DNA of 64,000 bases. It comes from Phycisphaerales bacterium AB-hyl4. GTDB taxonomy: Bacteria > Planctomycetota > Phycisphaerae > Phycisphaerales > Phycisphaeraceae. The DNA lies in the NCBI GenBank assembly GCA_041821185.1, contig JBGUBD010000003.1:248001-312000 (forward strand). The letters are read 5' to 3'. This document shows, piece by piece, positions 16,228 through 25,124 of this stretch (the stretch's first letter is position 1; each line of letters begins with the position of its first letter). The notes beneath the pieces are model-generated. The model did no database searches. It saw nothing but the letters and a program-made list of their open reading frames with translations, and had not been told where the DNA came from. Position numbers and translations under genes: made by a program.

Positions 16228-17091
16228 TCAGTCGGGCCAGTCACCGATGAACACTTCGGTGGCGGGGCCGGTCATGTATACGTGATTGTTGCTTTCGCGC
16301 CATTCGAGCGTGAGATCGCCGCCGGGCAGGTGGGCGGTGATGGTGCGGTCGTTGCGATCGGTGAGCACACCTGCGACGCAGACAGCACTCGCGCCCGTAC
16401 CGCAGGCGAGTGTGATGCCGCTGCCGCGTTCCCATGTTCGCATGGTGACTTCGTTGCGGGCGTGGAGCTGGACGAAGTGGATGTTCATGCGGTTTGGAAA
16501 GGCCGGGTGTCGTTCGAGCAGCGGGCCGAGGCGGGTCAGGTCGATGGCATGAACATCGGGCACGTAGATCATCGCATGGGGGTTGCCCATGGAGACGAAG
16601 GTGGTGGTGAGCAACTCGTTGCTCTGCGCGATGGAGAGGCGGAAGGTTTGTGGCTGATCGGTCGGCGTGAGCTTGTCGGGGGCGACGGGGACGTGGGCGG
16701 GTTCGAGGATGGGGGCGCCCATGTCGACAGTAACCTGATCGACCTTGCCGTCCGCGTTTGTGGTGTATTCGAGGCTGAGCACGCCGTTGCCGGTCTGAAC
16801 GCGCATGGGGTTGGCGGCGGTGATGCCGTAGTCGTGGGCGAGCTTGCAGACACAGCGGACGCCGTTGCCGCACATCTCGGCTTCGGAGCCGTCGGCGTTG
16901 AACATACGCATGCGAACGTCGGCCTCAACGCCGGGCTCGGGCGGCAGGGCAAGGATGAGGCCGTCGCCGCCGACGCCGAAGTGTCGGTCGGCGATGCGCG
17001 GCGCGAGGTCGGCGGGATCGGCGATGGTGTGTTCGTAGCCGTTGACGTAGACGTAGTCATTGCCAAGGCCGTGCATCTTGATGAAGCGCAT
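16228..17091 (-). CDS. dapF: diaminopimelate epimerase
   Basis: A 287-residue DapF, which interconverts LL- and meso-diaminopimelate for lysine and peptidoglycan synthesis. Both catalytic cysteines are in place: NADGSEAEMCGNGVRC near 73 and ITLACGTGASAV near 220. The N-terminus MRFIKMHGLGNDYVYV is characteristic. Its presence indicates a DAP pathway and fits a peptidoglycan-containing planctomycete. TATAAT at 17131-17136 (minus strand) could be its -10 element, giving a leader of about 35 nt. The gene ends 19 nt from the convergent secreted-protein gene. Confidence 0.97.
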   Translation of the reverse strand: MRFIKMHGLGNDYVYVNGYEHTIADPADLAPRIADRHFGVGGDGLILALPPEPGVEADVRMRMFNADGSEAEMCGNGVRCVCKLAHDYGITAANPMRVQTGNGVLSLEYTTNADGKVDQVTVDMGAPILEPAHVPVAPDKLTPTDQPQTFRLSIAQSNELLTTTFVSMGNPHAMIYVPDVHAIDLTRLGPLLERHPAFPNRMNIHFVQLHARNEVTMRTWERGSGITLACGTGASAVCVAGVLTDRNDRTITAHLPGGDLTLEWRESNNHVYMTGPATEVFIGDWPD

Positions 17092-17130
17092 GGGGGTGCT
17101 CTGCGTGGGTGCGAGTGCGGTTGGGGAGGG

Positions 17131-17136
17131 ATTATA
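17131..17136 (-). promoter_or_regulatory. -10 element ahead of dapF
   Basis: TATAAT on the minus strand about 40 nt before the dapF start. No convincing -35 hexamer is seen at 17 nt. Confidence 0.35.
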
Positions 17137-17157
17137 ACGGAAGGTCGGCGCGGTGAC

Positions 17158-17187
17158 CCCACGGATTCGCTGCGCTACATCCGTGGG
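17158..17187 (-). terminator. hairpin downstream of the M48 protease gene
   Basis: CCCACGGAT at 17158-17166 pairs perfectly with ATCCGTGGG at 17179-17187 across a 12-nt loop, 14 nt past the M48 stop. It lacks a long T run. It belongs to the GCCCAC/GTGGGC hairpin family seen at other gene ends in the window. Confidence 0.55.
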
Positions 17188-17200
17188 CTTTATGGGTTGG

Positions 17201-18706
17201 TTACGGGAGCAGGGCGGTGGCGAGGATGTAGAGGGTGATGACTACGAGCAGGGCGGTGGCGGCGGTGAGGTTGATCCAGAACATCTGGCGGTCAATGCTC
17301 AGGCGGTCGACGGGTTGGCCGACGATGCTGCGGAGATAGTCCTGTCGCCAGCCGATCGAGCCGTGCCGCCAGCTTTTCTTGTGGATGGGGACATGGTTGA
17401 GCAGCGCGACCTGCTGAAGCGCGCCGACCATTGTCTCGGCGGACTCGTGGTCGACAATGACACGGCCGTCGGCGTCGCGGGCTGGCTCGGCCCGATTGCC
17501 GGCGAGATGTTGCACGGCGAACGTGTCGGCCTGACGTTCGATGCGGCGCGAAACCCAGCCGAAGCCGAGGTACCAGCACAGGCCAGTCGCGAGCAGGGTT
17601 GCGCCGACGACGCCCTCTTCGGTGCGCAGGATGTCGAGCAGGCCGAACGTCCAGCCGGCCATGACCAGTTGCGGGCCGGTTGTTTCGTCGCCCGTGGGGA
17701 GCGTTTCGGCGAGAGTGAAGAACATCAGGCCGAAGCCGAGCTGAAAGAGGCCCAGCATGCCCAGTGCAATGGCGATCAGCCAGAACATGTGATGCCGACG
17801 CACGTGGGCAAGTTCGTGCGCCATCACCGCCTCGACCTGCTCCCGGCGGACCATTTCGAGCAATGCATCGGTGAGCAGGATGTAGCGAACAGGGGCGAAA
17901 ACGCCCATCACGGCTGCGTTGATCATGCCGCCGAACGTTCGCCAGAGCAGCAGCTCGCGTACGCCCACGCGATGTTGCCTGCACATGGCTTGCAGGCGAT
18001 CGCGGAGCTCGCCCGCCGGCAGGGGCACGGTGTCCCAGACATGGCGGATGATCAGCGGAGCAAGCAGGAAGATGCACCCCGCACCAAAGAAGACCAGCAG
18101 GGGCGTGGGGTCACGGCCAACCAGTTGCCAGTCGGGGGGGGTGAAGCGTTCGACGGTCTGCGTCCAGGTGAGGATCAGCAGCAGCGGCACGAGCACCAGG
18201 GCCATGTGATGCCGAACCTGTGCGAGCACGAACTGGCTCCGCGTCCAGACGGGATAGATGGGCATGCCCGCGTCGAGTCGGCCGATCAGCGACGACTCGC
18301 GGATTCGCCGTTCGATGGGGTAGTACGCCCACCACGCGGCGATGAGCAGCGCCAGCGTCGGCAACAGCACGACCAACTCGTCGAGCAGGATCAGGTCACC
18401 GATGAGCCCGCGCACGGCGATCAGCAGGCCCAAGTACAGATCAAGCCCGTACAGCCCGACGGCCGCGAGGCGGTAGAGGCTGCCCCAGCGGTCGAGGCGG
18501 ACCATTGCCCGCTGCGCCCCCGGCTTGCCGAGCTTGCCGAGCATGTGTCGGCAAAGCAGCCAGTAGCCGACGAACAGGGCGAGCTTGGGCAGCGTAACCA
18601 CCGTCAGCAGCGCCAGGCCGGCCAGACGCGGCGCATCGACGGCCATCACGGGGAAGGCGTCGTGGAGGAACAAGGCGAGGATCAGGACGATCAGTAGGAT
18701 CTGCAT
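17201..18706 (-). CDS. M48-family membrane zinc metalloprotease
   Basis: A 501-residue integral membrane protein with about seven hydrophobic segments and the zinc motif HELAH (His297-Glu298, His301) in VMAHELAHVRRHHMFW. A further Glu in the segment after the next membrane helices (RRIERQADTFAVQH, with E-x-x-A-D) provides the third ligand. This is the HtpX/Ste24-like M48 class that degrades or processes membrane proteins. It is longer than HtpX (about 290 residues) because it has extra N-terminal helices. The ATG at 18706 has no clear Shine-Dalgarno sequence. It is divergent from the SppA-like gene; both act in envelope proteolysis, which may be more than coincidence. Confidence 0.9.
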   Translation of the reverse strand: MQILLIVLILALFLHDAFPVMAVDAPRLAGLALLTVVTLPKLALFVGYWLLCRHMLGKLGKPGAQRAMVRLDRWGSLYRLAAVGLYGLDLYLGLLIAVRGLIGDLILLDELVVLLPTLALLIAAWWAYYPIERRIRESSLIGRLDAGMPIYPVWTRSQFVLAQVRHHMALVLVPLLLILTWTQTVERFTPPDWQLVGRDPTPLLVFFGAGCIFLLAPLIIRHVWDTVPLPAGELRDRLQAMCRQHRVGVRELLLWRTFGGMINAAVMGVFAPVRYILLTDALLEMVRREQVEAVMAHELAHVRRHHMFWLIAIALGMLGLFQLGFGLMFFTLAETLPTGDETTGPQLVMAGWTFGLLDILRTEEGVVGATLLATGLCWYLGFGWVSRRIERQADTFAVQHLAGNRAEPARDADGRVIVDHESAETMVGALQQVALLNHVPIHKKSWRHGSIGWRQDYLRSIVGQPVDRLSIDRQMFWINLTAATALLVVITLYILATALLP

Positions 18707-18889
18707 ACGTAAGTGGGAATGGTTCGCTGAGGGTAAGTGTTGGATTTTACAGGGAGTTTACGCCGGTTGTGCCGATGGTGTCGTTGGCGCGATGAACTTG
18801 TCGGCCGAGGGCGGCAGGGGCCAGGTGGGTTGAAGGCGTTGGTGTGGTATCGTAGGCGTGCTGTGCGGTAAACCTTGCAGGAGTTTTTG

Positions 18890-20041
18890 ATGTCAGAGAA
18901 CCCGTCGAATCAGCCATCGGAAGAATCAGGCAGCGGCCCGGTCGGCCGCGGGCCGGTTGACCCGCGTGGCGCGAACCAGCCACCCCCGCCGCCGCCGCAG
19001 GGCTATGCACCGGTGGCGATGATGCCTGCCGCGCCGCAACAGCGTGGTATGTGGGGCAAGCTTGGGGCGTCGTTGCTGACGACGGTGCTGCTGCTGTCGA
19101 TTGGTGTGAATATTTACCTGGGCATCATCGTCGCGGCCTATACGGGCGGCGGGCCAAGGGAGTCGGCTTACGAAGACGGCGACCGCTCGCACCGCATTGT
19201 CGTGCTGCCGATTGAAGAGATGGTCACGGACAGCACGCACGCGTTCGTCCGTCGGGCGCTGCGTCTGCTGGAGGATGACCCGCCCGCGGCCGTGGTGCTG
19301 CGCATCGACTGCCCCGGCGGAACAGTGGCGGCGTCGGACCGGGTTTGGCATGAAATCACACGATTCAAAGAGAAAACCAACGTGCCGGTGGTCGCCAGCT
19401 TCGGGTCCGTGGCGGCGAGCGGAGGCTATTACATCGCAGCGCCGGCGGACGCGATTGTCGCCGAGCCGACCACGATTACCGGCAGCATCGGCGTGATCGT
19501 GATGGGCTTCACCGTCAACGAACTGCTGGACAAGATCGGCGTGACGCCCGAAATCGTCACCTCGGAGTTTTCAACCAACAAAGACCAGTTGCTACCCATC
19601 CGCCCGTGGACGGACGAGGAGCGGGAAATCCTTCGCGTTACTCGGCTCGAGCCGGCATGGGAGCGGTTTGTGCACGTGGTTCACGAAGGCCGGTCACATG
19701 TGCTGGACGAGGCCGCGATTCGCGAGCTCGCCACCGGCGAGGTGTTTTCCGCACAGCAGGCGTACGACCTTAAACTGGTCGACCAGATCGGCTACATGGA
19801 AGACGCGCTGGCGCTGGCCCGCGAGCAAGCGGACCTGCCGGAGGGTGTGGAGCCGCGGGTGACGATTATTCGCCAGCCGAGGGGGTTCGGTCTGATGAGC
19901 CTGCTGGCCGCCAGCGGCTCGACCGAACTGGACGCCATGCAGCAGGTTCGGCAGCTTCGCGACCTTTCGCCCGAGCAACTGCGGGCTTGGGTGATGGAGA
20001 TGGCCGCGCCGCGGGCGATGTACCAGAGCTCGCAACGGTAA
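18890..20041 (+). CDS. sppA: signal peptide peptidase SppA-like S49 protease
   Basis: A 383-residue S49 protease of the short single-domain type. A Pro/Gly-rich cytoplasmic N-terminus (1-55) is followed by a membrane anchor (about 58-84) and the protease domain. Ser177 in FGSVAASGGYYIA is the nucleophile, and Lys231 in FSTNKDQLLPIRP is the likely general base of the Ser/Lys dyad. ITGSIGVI follows the Ser at the expected distance. It degrades leftover signal peptides in the membrane. GCAGGAG lies 6 nt before the ATG at 18890, which settles the start over the upstream TTG. A proline run at 31-36 (six Pro) is a notable feature. Confidence 0.93.
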   Translation: MSENPSNQPSEESGSGPVGRGPVDPRGANQPPPPPPQGYAPVAMMPAAPQQRGMWGKLGASLLTTVLLLSIGVNIYLGIIVAAYTGGGPRESAYEDGDRSHRIVVLPIEEMVTDSTHAFVRRALRLLEDDPPAAVVLRIDCPGGTVAASDRVWHEITRFKEKTNVPVVASFGSVAASGGYYIAAPADAIVAEPTTITGSIGVIVMGFTVNELLDKIGVTPEIVTSEFSTNKDQLLPIRPWTDEEREILRVTRLEPAWERFVHVVHEGRSHVLDEAAIRELATGEVFSAQQAYDLKLVDQIGYMEDALALAREQADLPEGVEPRVTIIRQPRGFGLMSLLAASGSTELDAMQQVRQLRDLSPEQLRAWVMEMAAPRAMYQSSQR

Positions 20042-20098
20042 ACGGCCGGCGACCGCCGAGCGTGGCCGTCGGCTCCGGGGCGAAAAATGTTGGCGGAT

Positions 20099-20128
20099 TT
20101 TGTGTAACTCGTGTGTATCGAGTAAGAT
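20099..20128 (+). promoter_or_regulatory. possible promoter of the 183-residue membrane-anchored protein
   Basis: TTGTGT at 20099-20104 and TAAGAT at 20123-20128, 18 nt apart. The leader to the ATG at 20246 would be about 110 nt. Weak match. Confidence 0.3.
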
Positions 20129-20245
20129 GATGCCAGCCTATACGCCCTCATAGGGCAGCTTTGGCGCGTGCCAGTCAGCGTGTTCTGGCCTCATTCGTCG
20201 CCGGGTGTATTCACGGCCTCATACCGATCAAAAGGATCACGAATT

Positions 20246-20797
20246 ATGAACGTTCGAGAATGGCTTAACAACAACTCTGCTGTCGTGACCATCGTGGCGG
20301 TGCTCGTGCTCTGCTTCGCCTTGGCGTTCATCATCTGGAACAACACGCCGACCCGACCCGGGCCGATCGATATTTACTTTGTCGACCTGAACACCGGCGA
20401 ACTGTTCGTCGGCAAGAACAATGAGCACCCGCCGATCCAGGCCCCCTCAGACAACGAGGGTGAGTACAACGGTGTGCGAATTCACATGTACTCCTGCGGC
20501 GACTGCCCCTCGCGACTCCAGGGCCGATCGGTCGAAGACCTGGCCAGCGACGGCGTTTTCGTGGCCTACTACGAACGCTATACCGATGAAGCGCGCCAAG
20601 CCTTGCAACGGGATATGACCGAGTCGAGTCCCGAAGACGAAATGCGCTATTACGAAGTGATCGAAATGGGCCAACTCGTCCGCTCCCCCGAGCGAACGGA
20701 GTGGGTCTCGATCAACTCTGAAGCCGGCTATCGGCTGATGAGCCGATTTGGTGATCGCTGCGACCGTGGCGACACGCCCTCGATCTGTCGGCCGTAA
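20246..20797 (+). CDS. membrane-anchored protein of unknown function
   Basis: A 183-residue protein with an N-terminal membrane anchor (about 13-33, flanked by MNVREWLNNNS) and an extracytoplasmic domain that begins IDIYFVDLNTGELF. I know the phrase Y-x-D-L-x-T-G-E-L-F from planctomycete hypothetical proteins, many of which look like relatives of secreted or pilin-linked proteins. A CGDCPS segment near 87 holds a C-x-x-C pair, and two further Cys near the end (RCDRGDTPSIC) could form a second disulfide or a metal site. AAGGA lies 9 nt before the ATG. It is convergent with the alpha/beta hydrolase gene across a long hairpin. The function is unknown. Confidence 0.8.
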   Translation: MNVREWLNNNSAVVTIVAVLVLCFALAFIIWNNTPTRPGPIDIYFVDLNTGELFVGKNNEHPPIQAPSDNEGEYNGVRIHMYSCGDCPSRLQGRSVEDLASDGVFVAYYERYTDEARQALQRDMTESSPEDEMRYYEVIEMGQLVRSPERTEWVSINSEAGYRLMSRFGDRCDRGDTPSICRP

Positions 20798-20828
20798 GTC
20801 GGCCAGACGCAAACCCTGTGGTGTAATG

Positions 20829-20927
20829 AAACGCCACTGGCATGCGGGAACCTCGGACGCGTATGTGTTTGGCGACAAGCCTTGCACGCAACGCTCCGCC
20901 GAGCTTCATCGCATGCCAGTGGCGTTT
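20829..20927. repeat. 18-bp perfect inverted repeat with structured 63-nt loop
   Basis: AAACGCCACTGGCATGCG at 20829-20846 is the exact reverse complement of 20910-20927, and TTTT follows on the plus strand. The loop contains further short complementary segments (CTCGG/CCGAG). It sits between two convergent genes and could be a two-way terminator, a small structured RNA or a miniature repeat element. Confidence 0.8.
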
Positions 20928-20974
20928 TTATTTGCGCGCAAGCTAAGACCGAAGCCAACGAACGGCATGATCTG

Positions 20975-21874
20975 TTAAGGCCTCGCCGAGCGTTTGCAGC
21001 AGCGGACTGCAAACTCGCAGGTCAACGCGACAAGTCGCTTAGCCGCGGCAGGCGGCGTTTCGTCGAGCGGCAGGGGGTTGGGGCTGTTGAAGGTGTGCGA
21101 GGCGTCTTGAATGATCTCCAACTGCCCACGCTCGCCCGCGGCCGAAGTAAGCGATTGCGCCGACTCGACCGGGACGATTTCGTCCGCGCTGCCGTGCACG
21201 ATCAACACCGGCCAATTGCCCTGGCCCGCCATCGCCTGCGGGTCGAGGGCCTCGCCCTGCGTTTCAATATCCGTCAGCCAGTCACGCCCCACCATCAGCA
21301 GCTGTCCCGTTCGGCCGGAGGGTGACGCGACCTTGCCCGCCCGGCGCAACATTGCATCCTGCTCCGGCTGCAGATGATTCGCACGATCCGGAGCCGCCGC
21401 CGACACCACACCCACCGGCATCGGCACGGCAAGCGCCAACTCCGCGCCGCCTTGCGCAGCAAGCTGGCCGCTGGCGCACAGCGCGGTCACACCGCCGCGG
21501 CTGTGGCCGAACCACACCTGCGGCAGCGTCCGATCGGCGGACGCACCGGCGATCTCGCCCGCATCGGCCGCGGCCGCAACGGTCCATAAGTCCTCAACCT
21601 GTCGGCTGAACGTGTCGCGCTCGAACAGCTCCGGCCGTTCAAACGTGTCGACGTTGCGCGTCATCCCGCTGTGGCTGAAATTAAAGCGATGCGCAATCAG
21701 CCCCTGCTCCGCGGCCGCGCGAGCGAGGTATGGAAACAGGCCGTAGTCTTTGTAACCCTTGAACCCATGCGCGATCAGCAGCACGCCGACCGCGTCATTG
21801 TCGGGCAGGTGAGCCGTGCCGTAGATCGGCTGATCATCCGAGCCGGCGAGTTGCCAGTCGACTTGTCGAGGCAT
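20975..21874 (-). CDS. alpha/beta hydrolase
   Basis: A 299-residue cytoplasmic alpha/beta hydrolase. HGFKGYKDY near 37 is the oxyanion-loop region, GHSRGG near 128 gives the nucleophile Ser, VLIVHGSADEIVP near 236 gives the Asp and DASHTFNSPN near 268 gives the His. The fold and HGFKG motif resemble dienelactone-hydrolase-like esterases; the substrate is unknown. The ATG at 21874 is preceded by AAAGG at 7 nt and lies 15 nt after the stop of the dehydrogenase gene, so the two probably share a transcript. Two adjacent cysteines near the C-terminus are unusual for a cytoplasmic enzyme but may be incidental. Confidence 0.85.
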   Translation of the reverse strand: MPRQVDWQLAGSDDQPIYGTAHLPDNDAVGVLLIAHGFKGYKDYGLFPYLARAAAEQGLIAHRFNFSHSGMTRNVDTFERPELFERDTFSRQVEDLWTVAAAADAGEIAGASADRTLPQVWFGHSRGGVTALCASGQLAAQGGAELALAVPMPVGVVSAAAPDRANHLQPEQDAMLRRAGKVASPSGRTGQLLMVGRDWLTDIETQGEALDPQAMAGQGNWPVLIVHGSADEIVPVESAQSLTSAAGERGQLEIIQDASHTFNSPNPLPLDETPPAAAKRLVALTCEFAVRCCKRSARP

Positions 21875-21889
21875 GGCGTGCCCTTTCAA

Positions 21890-22915
21890 CTACAGCCGGG
21901 CGATGACCGCGTCGGCGAAGCCCATCGTGCCGAGTTTGCCGCCGATGTCGCCGGTTTTTTCGCCATCGGCAAGCGCCTGGTTGTACGCCTGCTTGATGCG
22001 GCTGGCGGCTGTCTTGCACGCCTCGTCGTCTTGGGTGGCGTGCACATGATTCAGCATCATCACGGCCGACATGAGCAGGGCGAGCGGGTTGGCGATGCCC
22101 TTGCCCGCGATGTCCGGCGCTGAGCCGTGCACCGCTTCGAAGATGGCAGTGTCTTCGCCGATGTTCGCGCCCGGCACGACACCAAGACCACCGACGAGCC
22201 CCGCGGCGAGGTCGCTGACGATGTCGCCGTAGAAGTTTTCCATCAGCAGCACATCAAAGTTGGTCGGGTCCTGCACCAGCCGCATGCAGCCGGCGTCGAT
22301 GATGAACGTGTCATATTCGACATCCGGAAACTCCGCGTCGTGCACGTCCTGCGCACAGCGGAGAAACAGGCCGTCACTCTTTTTCATGATGTTGGCTTTG
22401 TGGAAGGCGGTCACTCTTCGTCGGCCGCGCTTCTGCACATACTCAAACGCTCGGCGAGCGATGCGCGTGCTCGCCTTTTCCGTGACGATCTTCATCGACG
22501 TCACCACGCCGGGCACGATGTCGTTCTCCACCCCCGCGTAAAGCCCCTCGGTGTTCTCACGAAAGATGACGAGGTCGACGTTTTCGAATCGCGTCGGCAC
22601 GCCGGGCAGCGAACGCACGGGGCGAACCGCCGCGTAAAGGTCCAACTTCTGCCGAAGCTGCACGTTCACCGAAGTGAACCCCTTGCCCACCGGCGTCGTG
22701 CAAGGGCCCTTCAGCGCAAGCTTGTCTTCGCGGATCGCATCGAGTGTCGACTCCGGCAGCACGTCGCCATGCTTTTCCATCGCGGTCAGCCCAGCCAGGT
22801 GGGGGTGAAACTCAACCGGCGCCTCGACGGCTTTGAGCACCTTCAGCACGGCTTCGGTCACTTCCGGGCCGATGCCGTCGCCGGGAATCAGTACGGCTGT
22901 ATGCGTCTTATTCAT
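21890..22915 (-). CDS. NAD-type isocitrate/isopropylmalate dehydrogenase family enzyme
   Basis: A 341-residue beta-decarboxylating dehydrogenase. It opens with IPGDGIGPEV. The substrate-binding region RENTEGLYAGVE has the isocitrate-type Glu-Asn-Thr-Glu pattern rather than the Leu-rich pattern of 3-isopropylmalate dehydrogenase. Metal-binding Asp residues lie in MENFYGDIVSDLAAGLVGG, and the cofactor segment is FEAVHGSAPDIAGKGIANP, where the residues after HGSAPDI point to NAD rather than NADP. It most likely oxidises isocitrate in the TCA cycle. TATACT lies only 6 nt before the ATG and there is no Shine-Dalgarno sequence. The alpha/beta hydrolase gene follows at 15 nt. Confidence 0.92.
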   Translation of the reverse strand: MNKTHTAVLIPGDGIGPEVTEAVLKVLKAVEAPVEFHPHLAGLTAMEKHGDVLPESTLDAIREDKLALKGPCTTPVGKGFTSVNVQLRQKLDLYAAVRPVRSLPGVPTRFENVDLVIFRENTEGLYAGVENDIVPGVVTSMKIVTEKASTRIARRAFEYVQKRGRRRVTAFHKANIMKKSDGLFLRCAQDVHDAEFPDVEYDTFIIDAGCMRLVQDPTNFDVLLMENFYGDIVSDLAAGLVGGLGVVPGANIGEDTAIFEAVHGSAPDIAGKGIANPLALLMSAVMMLNHVHATQDDEACKTAASRIKQAYNQALADGEKTGDIGGKLGTMGFADAVIARL

Positions 22916-22921
22916 GCCCCC

Positions 22922-22927
22922 AGTATA
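22922..22927 (-). promoter_or_regulatory. -10 element, leaderless isocitrate dehydrogenase transcript
   Basis: TATACT on the minus strand ends 6 nt before the ATG at 22915. Confidence 0.5.
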
Positions 22928-23049
22928 GAGCCGCGGCGCAGGAACGCAGCTTTGCTATGCTGGGCAATTTGTGAAAATGAGTCGCGGGGAAATCTGACTC
23001 AGCCCACGCGCCCACACATTCGGCGAAATGCCTCACGAGGATTCAATAC

Positions 23050-23346
23050 ATGACCGACCAATCATCACCGCAGGGCGACGAAGCCAACCCGCTACAAGGC
23101 TACTACGAATGGCAGATCACGACGCTGATGCTGGCGTACGATCTGACGGACCCGATCCCGCAAGGCGATGATGGCGACATGGCCGAGCATCGCCGCAAAG
23201 CGATCGAGCAGGAGCTTGGCGAGTTGGTACGCAACCTGCTGCCACAGGAATATCTGGAAAATCCGGAACGAGACTTTCCACCGGAGGTCATGATGGCGAT
23301 CACGCGAGCGACGCTTCGCCGCGCGATGGAGATCGCTCAGCTTTAA
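23050..23346 (+). CDS. small acidic protein of unknown function
   Basis: A 98-residue soluble, acidic, probably all-helical protein with no motif I can name. The N-terminal 15 residues are polar. A conserved-looking core follows (GYYEWQITTLMLAYDL), then two helices near 48-65 and 78-98. Evidence that it is real: a good GAGGA 9 nt before the ATG, protein-like composition and a tight fit between divergent and convergent neighbours (isocitrate dehydrogenase and the UbiB-like kinase). Function unknown. Confidence 0.7.
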   Translation: MTDQSSPQGDEANPLQGYYEWQITTLMLAYDLTDPIPQGDDGDMAEHRRKAIEQELGELVRNLLPQEYLENPERDFPPEVMMAITRATLRRAMEIAQL

Positions 23347-23371
23347 CTGGCCACGGTCACTGGTCGTCGTA

Positions 23372-25048
23372 TCATCGTCTGCCTCGTTTATTTCGGCCGG
23401 TGTCCATCCAGAGCACGTCGATCAGCAGAATCACACCGCCGATCGCGGCGCCGAAGAAGCACAGCACAGCCAGGCCCGGGTAGCCGAAGATCGTGAAATC
23501 GGTTTCGACGCTCATCATCATCGCAGCGCCGACGATCAGCGCCGCGAGCACAAGCCCGGCAGTGACACGGTTGGCGATCTTCTGAATCCCCGCGATCAAC
23601 TGGTCTTCATCGATCGCATCAATCTTGAAGCGCAGGTCGTTGTCGGCAAGGGTGTCGAGCAGCCGATCGACGCGGCGCGGCAGGCCGGCGGTGAAGTGTT
23701 TCATCTCCATCAGGTTGGTAAACAACTGACCCGGCCGAAGGCCGCGCATCGTCCGCGTTCGCACGATCGACACGGTATGTCGGCGGAGCGCTTCGTTCGG
23801 GTCGAAATCCGGCGCGAGCGTCCGGCCGATCTGGTCCAGGTTCATCAGCGCCTTGCCAAGTAGCAGAATCGGCGCGGGGATGCGCAGACCCGTGCCGCCT
23901 GCAACACGGCAGACGTCCATCAACAGGTGGCCGGTCTCCATTTCACCAACGCTTTGTTCGCGATGCTCGCTGAGCACTTCGCGCATGCCCGCACGGAACG
24001 CCTTCGGGTCGAACACTTCGGAGCTGTCGCCGACGCTCATTGCAAGGTCGGCCGCGTCGTCGCTGCGCCCTTCACTGATCGCCATCAGCAGGTTCAGCAG
24101 ATTCTCCTGCAATGACTCATCCAGATGTCCGACCATTCCAAGATCGATAATCGCCACGCGCCCCTCACGCGTCAGCAGCACGTTGCCCGGGTGCGGGTCA
24201 GCATGAAAAAAACCATCCAGCAACACTTGTTTGAGGTACGCATGAAACAGCTCATCGATCAGCTTCATGCCGTCGACATGCGTGCGCTGCTCGGGCGTGA
24301 TGTCAGTGATCTTGCTGCCGTCCATGTGCTGCATCGTCAGCACGCGATCGGAGCATAGCTCGTCAATCGGCGCGGGCACGACGATGCGCTCAAAGCTTTC
24401 GAGGTTACGACTGAGCGTGCGCAGGTTGTCTGCCTCACGCGTGTAGTCAAGCTCGCGCATCAGGCTTCGGCGAAACTGGCGGATGGTTGCGAGAAAATGA
24501 TACCGCCGCCCGAACTCGCTGTGCTCGTCAATCCAGCGAGCAATCTGGTGCAGTGCATCAAGGTCGGCCTGCACACGCTCGCGAATGCCCGGCCGCAGCA
24601 CCTTCACCACCACACGCTGCCCGTCGGCGAGCGTCGCGCGATGGGCTTGGCCCAACGATGCCGCCGCCATGGGTTTGACATCAAACGTCGCGTAGAGCTC
24701 GCTCGGCGTCGCGCCGAACTCCTCGACCATGATCCGCTCAACCTCGTCATAGGCGAACGGCTCGACCTCGTCCTGTAGCCGTGACAGCGCCTTGAGGTAG
24801 GTCATCGGCAGCAGGTCCGCCCGGCTGGAGAGCACCTGCCCGAACTTCACGAACGTCGGGCCGAGCTTTTCAAGGTCGTCGGCCAACTCTTCGGCGTTGG
24901 CTTTCTGGTCGCCGTCGGTCCATTCGTCATCGACGACTTCGCCGAAGCCGAAGCGGTCGGCCAGCTCACGCCCGCCGTGCTTGAACAGCACCCAGGCAAT
25001 GTCTTTGTATCGGCCGACCTGTTCCGACTTTAATAGGGATAAGAACAT
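23372..25048 (-). CDS. ABC1/UbiB-family atypical kinase
   Basis: A 558-residue protein of the ABC1/UbiB/ADCK family. The Ala-rich nucleotide loop is AAASLGQAHRATL, the QTD-region Lys is in KFGQVLSSR, the catalytic loop is GFFHADPHPGNVLL and the metal Asp is in IIDLGMVGHLD. Two hydrophobic helices near the C-terminus (about 490-550) anchor it in the membrane. The family supports biosynthesis or distribution of isoprenoid lipids, classically ubiquinone. It lies 76 nt downstream of squalene-hopene cyclase on the same strand. TACAAT ends 7 nt before the second ATG (25048), and neither ATG has a Shine-Dalgarno sequence, so I prefer 25048 over 25057. Confidence 0.93.
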   Translation of the reverse strand: MFLSLLKSEQVGRYKDIAWVLFKHGGRELADRFGFGEVVDDEWTDGDQKANAEELADDLEKLGPTFVKFGQVLSSRADLLPMTYLKALSRLQDEVEPFAYDEVERIMVEEFGATPSELYATFDVKPMAAASLGQAHRATLADGQRVVVKVLRPGIRERVQADLDALHQIARWIDEHSEFGRRYHFLATIRQFRRSLMRELDYTREADNLRTLSRNLESFERIVVPAPIDELCSDRVLTMQHMDGSKITDITPEQRTHVDGMKLIDELFHAYLKQVLLDGFFHADPHPGNVLLTREGRVAIIDLGMVGHLDESLQENLLNLLMAISEGRSDDAADLAMSVGDSSEVFDPKAFRAGMREVLSEHREQSVGEMETGHLLMDVCRVAGGTGLRIPAPILLLGKALMNLDQIGRTLAPDFDPNEALRRHTVSIVRTRTMRGLRPGQLFTNLMEMKHFTAGLPRRVDRLLDTLADNDLRFKIDAIDEDQLIAGIQKIANRVTAGLVLAALIVGAAMMMSVETDFTIFGYPGLAVLCFFGAAIGGVILLIDVLWMDTGRNKRGRR

Positions 25049-25055
25049 CACGCCC

Positions 25056-25061
25056 ATTGTA
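25056..25061 (-). promoter_or_regulatory. -10 element, leaderless UbiB-like transcript
   Basis: TACAAT on the minus strand ends 7 nt before the ATG at 25048; it overlaps the alternative ATG at 25057. Confidence 0.45.
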
Positions 25062-25124
25062 CGGGATGGGACCGTGGCCGGATCGCTGAATTGATGACGC
25101 GCCGCCCGAAGGCAGCTGCCCGGT

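Noticed and set aside
17153..18697. 514-codon plus-strand frame
   Set aside because: Antisense to the M48 protease with HELAH; composition typical of a shadow frame.
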